A stretch of DNA of 64,000 nucleotides from Hydrangea macrophylla. Lineage: Eukaryota; Streptophyta; Magnoliopsida; Cornales; Hydrangeaceae. The position numbers and the translations under genes are program-made. Positions 54,455 to 64,000 of the stretch are shown piece after piece. Position 1 is the first letter of the stretch. Each line of letters begins with the position of its first letter. The stretch covers positions 54,028,533 through 54,092,532 of the forward strand of contig CM066987.1 of the NCBI GenBank assembly GCA_033977485.1. The letters are read 5' to 3'. A model generated the notes under the pieces. The model searched no databases, was not told the origin of the DNA, and was given only the letters and a program-made list of their open reading frames with translations.

Positions 54455-55035
54455 CTAAAGCAAACAAAAAACTAAATCAATTGGAATTAGTCTGCAAGGT
54501 AAGGGCAGGAGGAGGTTTGGGCATCAAGAGACCTGAGGATATTGACAAGGCTTTGATGATTGAACTCATGGCTATTAGAATAAAATCATTTTATGCGTCA
54601 AAATTCACCCAAGTCCATTCGAGTTTCATATAACCCAATATAATTCATGATTCATAATTTCGAACTTTGAAGTTACCACTTTCAAGTGAAAAACTTTCAA
54701 CATTTCGAGCATTGATATTGCATGAAAATTTTATAAAATTGTTACTTTGTTCATTTTATGTACAATGCATGTTTTTTTTTTACAGCTTTGTGAAATGTAT
54801 TTCAATATTTATACAATACACTATATAAAAATTCCTTTAATTTCATTTTAAAGTGAATTTTATAATTCATGATTCGACATGATTTAACAACAATTGAACC
54901 CATATGGAAGTAAGTATAAAAATTCTCTAGTACTGAAACAGTGTCATTAGCTTCATGACTAGGAATAGAAGCTTCCAGGCAATAGCAATAGTAGCTTATA
55001 GTTCTAGGACATGGAGGAAAGCTTGAGCTCGGACC
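54455..55035 (+). repeat. Tandem duplication, unit 1, with LINE-like remnant
   Basis: Begins AAATCAATTGGAATTAGTCTGCAAG and aligns with 55375-55905 through to GAGGAAAGC-TGAGCTC. The first 140 bases encode LELVCKVRAGGGLGIKRPEDI and KALMIELMAIRI, which resembles the C-x-K-x-GGLGI stretch after the reverse transcriptase in plant LINEs. The rest is AT-rich and non-coding. Confidence 0.65.
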
Positions 55036-55374
55036 TATGAAGCACGGACACGGTCACGGACACACCGACACAGATACGACACGACACGGGCTCTTCGACA
55101 CAACTAAGTCCTACAAAAATTTTGCACGTTGTCTGTAAAGTGTCGTGTTCATGTGTCAAACAAGACACGATGCGCGACACGTTACCTTAGTTGAGTGCAA
55201 TTTCTCATTAGAGTGTGAAAGAAAGTCTGAACTTAAGTAGTATAACAAGGTCAGTGGTGGGGAAGTAAAAAAGCAAAAGTGGGAGCCCTATGACCATTAA
55301 GAAAAATTCATTAAAACCCCAAATTGCTTCATGCCATCACATTTGGGCTGAACTACTGAAAGTGAAAGAAAAAA
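55036..55374. other. Spacer between the duplicated units
   Basis: Starts with ACACGG, GACACG and GACACGA words of the kind seen in small hAT-like repeats. No boundary or gene is identified. Confidence 0.3.
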
Positions 55375-55904
55375 CATATCAATTGGAATTTAGTCTGCAA
55401 GCCAAGGGTAGGTGGAGTTTTGGGCGTCAATTGACTAGAGGATATTAACAAGGCTTTGATGATTGAACCCATGGTTGTTAGAATCAGTCAATTTACAAGT
55501 CAATTCATACAACCCGATAGGATTCTTGATCCACAGTTTTGAACTTGAAGTTTCCACTTTCAAGTGAAAAAATTTCAACATTTCGAGCTTTGCTATTGCA
55601 TGAAAATTTTGTTAAATTGTTACTTTGTTTATTTTAAGCATAGTGCATGTGTGTTTATAGCATTGTAAAAATGTTTTAATATGTACACAGTATACATATA
55701 TACCTATATTTAATTTCATTCTAAAATAAATCTTACAATTCACGATTCAACATGATTTAACAACAATTAAACCCATATGGAAGTAAGTAGAGAGATTCTC
55801 TATAGGTAAAATAGTGTCATAGTTTCATTAACAAGAATAGAAGTTTCTAGAAAATAGAAGTAGTAGTTTATAGTCTAGGAGGAAAGCCTGAGCTCAGACA
55901 GATG
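55375..55904 (+). repeat. Tandem duplication, unit 2
   Basis: Diverged copy of 54455-55035. Shared words include TCAAGTGAAAAA, AACATTTCGAGC, ATTGCATGAAAATTTT, ATGATTTAACAACAATT and CCCATATGGAAGTAAGTA. The LINE-like frame is broken here. It is cut on the right by the Copia LTR at 55905. Confidence 0.65.
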
Positions 55905-56192
55905 TGTTGGAAGATATGGAAGAATGAAGATTTGCGGGACCAAGTCATGATTTGGTGAAGATTTGATGGCAGACAATTCCAGAATACTCTAGAGAGAGAA
56001 TATAGATTTTATGGGAAGATTTGAGTTAATTAGGGATCAAATCTTATATTAATCTTATCTTTTAGGATATGATTATAATCTAGAGATTGATCTTAACTCT
56101 CTTATCTCACCATACACAAAGGGTTTGAAGTTCTTGTAAAATAATCAAGCAAGTTGAATAAAATTTTTCTCTTTATTTCATAAATTTCTACA
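55905..56192 (+). mobile_element. Short Copia-type LTR (288 bases)
   Basis: Runs from TGTTGGAAGATATGG to AAATTTCTACA and is followed directly by a methionine-tRNA primer-binding site. This makes it a 5' LTR on the plus strand. No matching 3' LTR is found in the window, and no gag or pol of this element is recognised, so it is a 5' fragment. Confidence 0.75.
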
Positions 56193-56204
56193 TGGTATTA
56201 GAGC
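56193..56204 (+). other. Primer-binding site of the short Copia fragment
   Basis: TGGTATTAGAGC, one base off the usual TGGTATCAGAGC. Confidence 0.8.
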
Positions 56205-57454
56205 GGGTCGTTTGTTACCGAGCTCACTACTTTTCTGCTTCACTGGGGAATAGTGACTCGTCGCCTTCCGAACCCTTTATTCTTCCTATTTTGCTTGATT
56301 TCTTCTTCCCGTCTTTTTTTTTAGCATTGTTCATAGTCCTCCCACAGCCCATCGTGATCTTTTGGGTTTTTTTTTTTCATCTTTTTTTCTTTTTTCTTTT
56401 TTTTTTTTTTGGAAAAGCATCAGCCGTCGGCATCAGCAATAGCCATCTCCTAGGGTTTGCAAATCCAAACCAGTTGCAGTCACCATCGCTTAGCCCTGCA
56501 CCACCTCTCGGATAGTCTAGCCCATGCGCACACCCAATCCCCTCGCAGTTCAAAGTCTCTTTGGTTTCCTTTCCAAACATATATATATATATATACACAC
56601 ATGGAGTATTATTATTATTAACATTATTATTATTATTATTTTTTTTTGCGATCTGAAATTTTTGGGCATCGTATAATTTATTTGATGTTTTGAACCACTA
56701 TAGAGGGGTTTGATTATTGAGTGATTCGTGACAATTTCACTTGAATTTACCTTTTTTTTGGAGATCTCTGTTCGGCCATGTCTTTTGCGAAGCTCTTGGA
56801 ATTACATTTTTTGGTTCTTGTTTGTTTCGTTGGATGAGGTGGTCAGTTCCTTATAGCTTTTTTTGTGGTTTTGATAGTTGAGGACCTAAGGCAGCAAGTT
56901 GATACCCTTATTTTTATTGAGATATTGTAAGGCTTGAAACCAGTGCTCCTATTTCTCTCTCTTCTCGCTTGATCAACTGGTCTCCTGGAAATTCTTGGGT
57001 GTGGTTGATTTTCAATAAGATCCTTAAATTTCTCGACATTTACAAAATAGTCCCCAATATTTTTGAATTACAAATCAACCCCAATATTTATTGAATTCTC
57101 AAATCAGCCCTCAAATTTCTTGAATTTACATATTTGTTCCACAAAAGTTTGAAAATTAAAGAATAGCCCTAAAAATTTCAGAAATCACGAAAAAAAAAAT
57201 TTTTTTGGCCTTGTTAGCTTCCTTTCAATATTTTTTTAGAGCCATGTTTGGCTTTGGGCTTTCATTGGGTTTTGTTTCTTTAGTCTTCCAAACTTCGGTG
57301 TTTGTATTCACTCCCACCTTCAATTTGAGGGGAAGAATATAAGGAGACAAGACAAGGTGATGGAACCCCCGAGGAGGGGGCTCGCTATATGACACGGGCA
57401 CCGACACCTCCTGAAGAGGGACCCGCTACATCGCACGGATTAGTGTGCTCCCCC
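56205..57454. other. T-rich leader-like and unassigned DNA
   Basis: Begins as the leader of the Copia fragment (T-rich runs at 56370-56410, TA run at 56579-56595) and passes into AT-rich sequence with repeated TTGAATT and CAATATTT words near 57030-57130. No protein family recognised. Confidence 0.3.
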
Positions 57455-57631
57455 TTCAACTTGAGGGGAAGTGTTAAAGACAAGATAACTACTTCTATTT
57501 ATGTGTCACACGATGGATTATTCTGTGGACACATCTCACCTTTCTCCATGTGATCTTGGAGCTTTGGATGTTTGTATGACGAGACCACTTAAGAAGATCC
57601 GCACGTGGACCACCGAAAGACGGGTCGCACG
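57455..57631 (+). mobile_element. Possible 3' end of another Copia element, cut by E3
   Basis: CAACTTGAGGGGAAG at about 57457 looks like a polypurine tract and is followed by TGTTAAAGACAAGATAAC, an LTR-like start at 57472. The LTR would be interrupted at 57631 by E3. The start does not match the LTR at 55905, so it is a different family. Confidence 0.4.
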
Positions 57632-59275
57632 TGAAAGAAAACCATGTAGAACCCTTTAAGGTTCGCGCAACGGAAAACAAAATTTAATGGTTTACTAATC
57701 CCATGATCAAGTCTATGATATATACAAAATACATACAACATCCATAGAGAGTTAATCAAATAGTTACCCTTAAAGCGTGCTTTACAAAATATTAATTCCC
57801 TTTCATCCCACGAACATTTCAACAAATCGTCCAAGTGTCCGATCTCTAAAAGTATCCACACGAGCAATGCACACTAGAAAAAAACTTTTCCTTCCTCCAA
57901 TAAAATGAAGAAGACAAAAGGTGAATAGATCAAAAACTCTTTTGACCTTACGAATGTAATGGATTGGAGTTTTGGGAGAAACTTGGGTGTACTAGCATCC
58001 CACTTAGTTTCTCATATCTCATATATATATAATAATGCTATAAGTCCCTTTCCTAATCTAATTAGGAAACTATATTTGATTGGAAGACTTTCTTAAATCA
58101 AATATAAACTAATTGTATTATTATACTACTTCCATATTAACAACTTAATATCAAGTAGACCCTCACAACTTCTTCTAATTACACATTGCCCTTTTGTGTG
58201 TGACCTCTTAGGTTCATACTAATCTGGTAGTAGGTACTAATACTTTAAAGTATTACAATTAGAACCCTTTCTAATTAATTTAAATTAGAACATCTTCTAA
58301 TTCTCCCTTGTAGAAATAATTAATATTAATATTTATTATTTCTGGGTTTCCACTAGTCATGAGTGACACCTAGCAGTATATCATGACACACCCCAGACAG
58401 TCTGAAAAATAGTGAACCTTTCTGTTAACAGTTACCATACAATTCAATCCTTCTATCAAACAATATCCCAATTAAATCTCTGGGGTAATGGACATATTAT
58501 CAAACCCAGAATTAATTATATGTTCTCGAACTAATTGATATTTCTCTATTTGGTGAAATTAGAAAACTCTTTCTAATTCTTACCCTGCCCTGGCCAGGGA
58601 GCTTTACTTGAGATATATCATAGAAGATCACATAGGAAATTTACTCCCTCACTTGAGAGTGATAGATTCCTTGTTGTACATTCACATGTCTCCATGTATG
58701 ACTTATTATACCCAAAAATACATGATTATGCCTTTGATTAAAACATAAACACCATGTACGTTAAAGCATAATAACTTATACACAAGACAACAGTAATGTC
58801 TCAGGTCTAAGGATTACTTGTACCACTGTAACTAAGAACAATCCATTGATAGATAAGTAAAACTCCATTTGAATTTTCATAATAGTTGATCACGTTCAGT
58901 GAACTTATTCTATAACAAGCACCCATATGTCTGTTCCAGCGTCCCCACACTAATGACTTAAGACTAGCCATATTTTATCAAATAAAATAAACATGACACA
59001 TATTAGTCTAACCGGATTATTAAATGCCCAATTTAATAATCCTACGACTAAGAACAATTTTAGAATAAAGCAACTAAGAAGTATATGATCTTGTTCCTTA
59101 ACTCTTTAAGTACATACCTTCTCAACTTTAATTCTATGGACATATCATATAAATGTTAAACAACAATAATGATAAATAATAAACTTGCCCTTTATTAATA
59201 TGAAACTGTTATTACAAGGTAATATTCCTAAAACACTACTCCAATCTAATTGGCTTTTAGGGCATACTACTAACA
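57632..59275 (-). repeat. 3' LTR of Copia E3 (1644 bases)
   Basis: Plus-strand ends are TGAAAGAAAACCATG and CATACTACTAACA. It aligns with both LTRs of E1, without the inserted elements. Confidence 0.9.
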
Positions 59276-59290
59276 ATCTCCCACTTGCAC
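59276..59290 (-). other. Polypurine tract of Copia E3
   Basis: The minus strand GTGCAAGTGGGAGAT precedes TGTTAGTAGTATG. Confidence 0.85.
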
Positions 59291-60046
59291 TAAAGCCAAT
59301 CAACCATGTATCTCATACCCATCTTCTCAAGATGGCGATCCAATTGCTGCTGGGTTAAGGCATTAGTGAATGGATCTGCTACATTTTCTGCTGATGCTAT
59401 CTTCTGTATCTCTACATCACCTCTACCAATGATTTCTCTAATCATATGCAATTGACGCTGAATGTGTTTGGATTTCTGATGAGACCTTGGTTCCTTGGCT
59501 TGAGCTATCGCCCCATTGTTATCACAGTGCAGAGGCACATGTGATTCAATGGCTGAAACTACACCTAGTTCACTGATGAACTTTCTTATCCATACACTCT
59601 GCTTCTGAAGCAGCAATGTATTCTGCTTCGGTCGTGGAATCTGCCGTTGTATCTTGCTTACAACTCTTCCAGCTAACAACGCCCCTATTAAGAGTAAACA
59701 CATACCCGGATGTGTATTTTCTATCATCCACATCAGACTGGAAGTCCGAATCTGTGTAACCATCAACTCTCAGTTCTCCTCCTCCATAAATAAGAAACAT
59801 ATCCTTAGTTCTTCTTAAGTACTTAAGGATGTTCTTCACTGCAATCCAGTGATTCATACCTGGATTAGACTGATATCTACTTGTAACACTTACATCATGA
59901 CTGATATCAGGTCTGGTACATAGCATAGCATACATGAGACTTCCCACTGCTAAAGCATATGGTACTTTGCTCATGCTCTCTCTTTCCTCTGGTGTCTTAG
60001 GACTCATGTCCTTCGAGAGATGAATTCCATGTCTGAAGGGCAGCAT
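59290..60046 (-). pseudogene. Copia E3 RNase H and pol C-terminus
   Basis: Two overlapping frames, 60046-59570 and 59766-59290, together hold the RNase H domain: [34 protein letters not shown], then [10 protein letters not shown] and [15 protein letters not shown] deletion next to AASEAEC shifts the frame near 59600. It joins the reverse transcriptase frame by another shift near 60030. Confidence 0.88.
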
Positions 60047-62013
60047 CCTCTCTTGGAATCTGCCATGTTGAATCTATTCAACACTTTATCTATGTACAAG
60101 GACTGGGATAAACCAAACAATCTTTTAGATCTATCTCTATAAACCTTTATACCCAGTATATAAGATGCTTCTCCCAAATCCTTCATGGGGAAGTTTTGTG
60201 AAAGCCATAGTTTGACTGATGATAACATTCCTACATCATTCCCAATGAGGAGGATGTCATCAACGTACAAAATTAGGAACGTAATCGCTCTCCCACTGAG
60301 CTTCTTATACACACATGGTTCATCCATATTTTGATGAAAATCAAATGCTTTAATCGCTTCATCAAAACGGATGTTCCACCTTCGAGATGCTTGCTTGAGT
60401 CCATAAATGGATCTCTGCAGCTTACACACTTTGTGGTTTTCACCACGGGATATAAAGCCTTCCGGATGCTCTATGTAAATCTCTTCCTCAATCTGACCAT
60501 TGAGAAAAGCGGTCTTTACATCCATCTGCCATATCTCATAGTCATAGTGTGCAGCTATAGCAAGTATAATCCTGATGGATTTTAGCGTGGCTACTGCCGA
60601 GAAGGTTTCCTCATAGTCAACTCCTTGTCTTTGTTTGTAACCTTTTGCCACTAGCCTAGCTTTGTAGGTCTCTACCTTTCCATCCGAGCCTATCTTCCTT
60701 TTGTAAACCCATTTGCAGCCAATAGGTACAATACCTTGAGGCGGGTTTACCAAAATCCAGACTTGGTTGGAGTACATAGAATCCATTTTTGATTTCATGG
60801 CAACTTGCAATTTACTCGAATCGATGTCTGACATCGCCTCTTTGTAATTAGTAAGATCACTCTTGTCGCCATTGTCTCCACAATGAAAGAGTTCCTCATT
60901 ACCTTGATGGAGATCCATGTATCTCTTATTAGGTATGGGAGTCCTACTAGTCTTACGTGGAGGTTGTGTGATAGAATGTGCTACTATAATAGGGTTTGAG
61001 GACTCTTCCTCATGTTGGTCAATGTTGGTTTGTGGTTCAGAGGACATTTCCTCTAATTCTATCACTTTCCCATTGCCTCCATCTTGAATAAACTCTTTTT
61101 CAAGAAATATAGCAAACTTGCTAACAAACACCTTTTGTTCGCCTGGGTGATAGAAATAGTATCCCAACAACTCTCTCGGATAGCCCACAAATCTACATTT
61201 TTCTGACCTAGATTCCAATTTGTTCACTTCTAGTTTCTTAACATAGGCTGGACAACCCCAGATCTTAATGTAATTAAGATTAGGCCTCTTCCCATGCCAC
61301 ATCTCATGCGGTGTCTTAGGAACAAATTTGGATGGCACCCTATTCAGTATATGTGCTGCTGTTTGAAACGCATATCCCCAAAATGATATAGGTAAATCTG
61401 TGTAGCTCATCATGGATCGTACCATACCCAATAAGGTACGATTTTTCCTTTCAGACACACCATTTAATTGTGGTGTTCCAGGTGGAGTCCATTGTGATAA
61501 AATACCATTTTCCTTGAGATGGTCCAAAAATTCATTGCTTAAGTATTCACCTCCTCGATCTGATCGAAGAACTTTAATATTTTTCCTAGTTTGTTTTTCT
61601 ACTTCATTTCTGAATTCTTTGAACTTTTTAAAAGATTCAGATTTGTATTTCATTAAATACACATACCCTAACCGTGAGTGATCATCGGTGAAGGTTATGA
61701 AGTATGAAAAACCTCCTCTTGCAATTGAATTCATAGGACCACACACATCAGTGTGAATTAACCCAAGTATGTCGGCAGCTCTTTCCCCATGTCCCACAAA
61801 GGGTGATTTGGTCATTTTTCCCATGAGACAAGATTCACAAGTTGGATAAGCTTCATAAGCTAATGAGCTAAAGTGTCCATCCTTAACCAACTTGTTGATC
61901 CTATCATCACTAATATGACCTAATCTAAGATGCCACATATAAGTAGGATTAACTTCATCTCTAGGTCTCTTTGGTGTTTTATCTTTTTGCTTGCTCAATA
62001 TAGTTAATACCAT
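60004..62013 (-). CDS. Copia E3 integrase and reverse transcriptase (open frame)
   Basis: A 669-residue uninterrupted frame. The GAG-pre-integrase HHCC motif is at residues 28, 33, 59 and 62. The integrase catalytic triad reads HTD (D89), RSD (D152) and SERK (E188). The reverse transcriptase follows from about residue 425, with MDVKTAF (D498) and YVDD (583-586). All catalytic residues are present. The frame enters from the protease by a shift near 62000 and leaves by another near 60030, so the full polyprotein is broken. The first ATG here is not a natural start; the product is normally part of a gag-pol polyprotein. Integrase and reverse transcriptase copy and insert the element. Confidence 0.85.
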   Translation of the reverse strand: MVLTILSKQKDKTPKRPRDEVNPTYMWHLRLGHISDDRINKLVKDGHFSSLAYEAYPTCESCLMGKMTKSPFVGHGERAADILGLIHTDVCGPMNSIARGGFSYFITFTDDHSRLGYVYLMKYKSESFKKFKEFRNEVEKQTRKNIKVLRSDRGGEYLSNEFLDHLKENGILSQWTPPGTPQLNGVSERKNRTLLGMVRSMMSYTDLPISFWGYAFQTAAHILNRVPSKFVPKTPHEMWHGKRPNLNYIKIWGCPAYVKKLEVNKLESRSEKCRFVGYPRELLGYYFYHPGEQKVFVSKFAIFLEKEFIQDGGNGKVIELEEMSSEPQTNIDQHEEESSNPIIVAHSITQPPRKTSRTPIPNKRYMDLHQGNEELFHCGDNGDKSDLTNYKEAMSDIDSSKLQVAMKSKMDSMYSNQVWILVNPPQGIVPIGCKWVYKRKIGSDGKVETYKARLVAKGYKQRQGVDYEETFSAVATLKSIRIILAIAAHYDYEIWQMDVKTAFLNGQIEEEIYIEHPEGFISRGENHKVCKLQRSIYGLKQASRRWNIRFDEAIKAFDFHQNMDEPCVYKKLSGRAITFLILYVDDILLIGNDVGMLSSVKLWLSQNFPMKDLGEASYILGIKVYRDRSKRLFGLSQSLYIDKVLNRFNMADSKRGCCPSDMEFISRRT

Positions 62014-62600
62014 TATCTAAGTTTAAGAAATAAAGACCATTCAAATATATGCCAGAACCAACTAAATCATCATTTAAATAAAATGTGCATTTAATTTTCT
62101 CAAAAACAAATTTATAACCATCTCTAGATAAAGCAGAAATAGAAATAATATTCCTAATAATATCTGGCATAAATAAACAATCTTTTAATTCTAAAACTAC
62201 GCTAAATGGTAATGCTAAATAGTAGCTCCCTACGGCTAATGTAGCAACACTTGCTCCATTTCCCACTCGAAGAGCAGCTTGTCCTCTACTCAGCCTTCTG
62301 CTTCCCCTTAATCCCTGCAACGAATTGCAAATATGAGAATTGGCTCCGGTATCTAATACCCAAGAAGAAATAGAATTAACCGAAAGGTTAGTTTCTATAA
62401 AAAGCAATTTAGACATACCTTCAGAAGGTTTGTCTTTTATGGAAGCAAGGTACTCTATGCAGTTCCTCTTCCAATGTCCTTCTTTGCCACAGAAGAAACA
62501 CTTTCCTTTACCCTTATCATTTGCGGGCTTGCCTTTCTTGATCCCGCCCTTTGCCTTCACCTTGGACTTCTGTCCCTTCCATTTTCCTTTACCCTTGGGC
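61979..62600 (-). pseudogene. Copia E3 gag C-terminus (zinc knuckle) and protease
   Basis: The frame 62560-61979 has a CCHC knuckle (CFFCGKEGHWKRNC), then the aspartic protease motif WVLDTGANSHIC, followed by a glycine-rich stretch and FVFEKIKCTFYL. A stop near 62601 separates it from the preceding gag frame. It overlaps the integrase frame by 35 bases in another phase. Confidence 0.87.
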
Positions 62601-62740
62601 TAGGACTTGGAAGTAGAAGCCTCATGAATGACAAGAGCAGATCCCTTTGTCTTTTTGATAGAGCCTTCCACAGTATTCAACATATTTAGCAACTCATGTA
62701 GTGGAACTGTCATCCTGCTCATGTTGAAGTTCATAACGAA

Positions 62741-63250
62741 CTACGAAAATGAATCTGGCAAGGATTGTAAGATCAAATCTATTTGCAAATTTGCATCCAT
62801 GCCTACATCAAGCTTTTCGAGTTGCTCAATGTAACCAATCATCTTAAGCACATGCTCATTTACAGATGACCCCTCTGCCATTTTGGCCTGGAAGAGTTCT
62901 TTTGAAACATTGAACCTTGCGGTTCTACTCTGTCCCCCATACAACTCTTGTAGGTGAAGAAGAATAGAGGTTGAGCTTTTATATGAATCATGTTGCTTCT
63001 GAAGCTCATTGCTCATGGATGCTAACATGTAACATCTCACCTTTATTTCATCTTCCTGCCACTTTCTCAAAGTGTCATGCTCTTCCTCAGTAGATCCTTC
63101 CGGAAGAGATTCCGGCATTGGCCCATCCAAGACATAGGCAATTTTGTCAGAAGTAAGAATGATTTTTAAGTTCCTTAACCAATCATCAAAGTTTGGTCCA
63201 GTCAAACGATTGGTATCCAGAATTTTAGCAAGGGGGTTGAAGTTTGACAT
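62741..63250 (-). pseudogene. Copia E3 gag N-terminal part
   Basis: From the likely ATG at 63250 (MSNFNPLAKIL) the capsid frame runs to 62741: FDDWLRNLKIILTSDKIAYV, RKWQEDEIKVRCYMLASM and GQSRTARFNVSKELFQAKM, typical of the plant Copia UBN2-type gag. A one-base change in an A run near 62745 ends the frame early. The adjoining gag segment continues in another phase to about 62600. Confidence 0.87.
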
Positions 63251-64000
63251 TTTTAGCGGTGATCTACAGAAGATAAATAGCAATTTATGAGCATAAAATA
63301 AAATTCAATTTTATTATCCATTAGATTTGGGGTCTTCAAATCAAAATGGTACCTTCCACTATTCTTTTCAAATTCCACATCCCTTTAAAGAAATTTGGGA
63401 ATCTTTATTTGTAAAAATTCCTAGTGGGGATTGGGGTCCCACCAAAACTAGTACAACCTCACATAATAGTTTCTTGGTTGTACTAACTTTGATAAGAGGG
63501 TAACTTCTTACCTATTGCTTCTTAAGCAAGTTCCAATCATCATTTAGCCTCTAAAATTATAAACCTCACATAATAGTTTCTTGATCCATATATTTTAGTT
63601 AAGTTAGACCCACCATTCATACAAGTATAAGTCACTAATGAGACCCTCACATAATAGTTTCTTGGATCCCATTAACCCCTCACCTCATAATATCATATAT
63701 TTATATAGTATGAGTGGATTTTCTTAGAATGAGCAGTCCCCACATATCTGTAGCCGACAAACCCAAATAAGAAAATACAGTCACCTATAATGGTGAAAGG
63801 CTACGATGAGACATTCATAATGTCTCTTCGCTTACAACTTAATATTATAACAAGAAGGGAATTTTATGGTCTCATCAATTATACATGCATCAAATATAAA
63901 ATAATCATTTCATCATTTATATTTTAATATGTCCATACGATGCTCCCACTAATTAAATTTAGAAAATAATTTTAAAATTTTAATTCAAAGGAGTATCCTC
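63251..64000 (-). other. Untranslated leader of Copia E3
   Basis: Non-coding, aligned with 49160-49990 of E1. It continues past the window. Confidence 0.7.

Larger units (their letters stand above)
57632..64000 (-). mobile_element. Ty1/Copia element E3, truncated by the window edge
   Basis: Same family and orientation as E1. The 3' LTR (57632-59275), polypurine tract, pol, gag and part of the leader are present. The 5' LTR and right TSD lie beyond 64000. The left flank is GCACG. No nested insertions are seen in this copy, and pol is far better preserved than in E1. Confidence 0.92.

Noticed and set aside
54424..54633. A 69-residue gene
   Set aside because: LINE-like remnant inside a tandem duplication; the second unit has the frame broken.

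Overview
This window is nuclear DNA from a flowering plant, most likely a eudicot. It holds a few intron-poor plant genes (a DUF247/UPF0481 protein, a mitochondrial-type pentatricopeptide repeat protein, a Kunitz-type inhibitor) in a large mass of transposable elements. The rest is AT-rich intergenic DNA with plant-type microsatellites. There is no operon, rRNA, CRISPR or prokaryotic signal. The species cannot be named from the sequence.

Layout. 1-2.1 kb: DUF247 gene on the minus strand. 2.5-8.9 kb: stacked DNA transposons. A small Mutator-like MITE (3386-6879) holds a 3.3 kb long-TIR element (3542-6843) that carries a two-exon GRF zinc-finger gene, and its right TIR in turn holds a hAT MITE (6521-6701). 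These, plus a Harbinger-like MITE, sit in a segment with a second, emptier copy at 12.7-13.6 kb. 9.4-12.6 kb: LINE and RNase H remnants around an LTR-like GC-rich stretch. 13-16.8 kb: MITEs and unassigned DNA. 16.8-18.3 kb: PPR gene, minus strand. 18.3-21.4 kb: more MITEs and a minus-strand LTR fragment. 21.4-25.05 kb: decayed plus-strand Ty1/Copia, whose 3' LTR is split by a 3.9 kb solo-LTR-like element (25054-28960). 29-35.8 kb: a Ty3/Gypsy LTR and gag remnant, itself split by a second copy of that 3.9 kb element (30132-34022). 37.4-38.0 kb: Kunitz inhibitor gene with a clear TATA box. 40.9-52.8 kb: a full-length minus-strand Copia element (E1) with 5-bp target duplications, carrying three later insertions, including a third member of the solo-LTR family (41850-44090). 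52.8-57.6 kb: a Mutator-like MITE, a tandem duplication with LINE-like remnants, and a short Copia LTR with primer-binding site. 57.6 kb to the end: a second, better preserved copy of the E1 Copia family (E3), which runs off the window.

The host genes are unrelated to each other and show no shared pathway. The most useful content is the insertion record. Many elements have exact target-site duplications readable here, and two have an uninterrupted reference copy in the same window, so the order of events can be reconstructed. The least explained signals are three: a Tyr/Asp/Glu-rich open frame kept near one end of all three solo-LTR-like elements, two clusters of a CCAATCGATTGG palindrome inside one of them, and the GRF zinc-finger gene with a His/Pro/Cys repeat tail carried by the long-TIR element. 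All family assignments come from motif recognition by eye; no database search was run.
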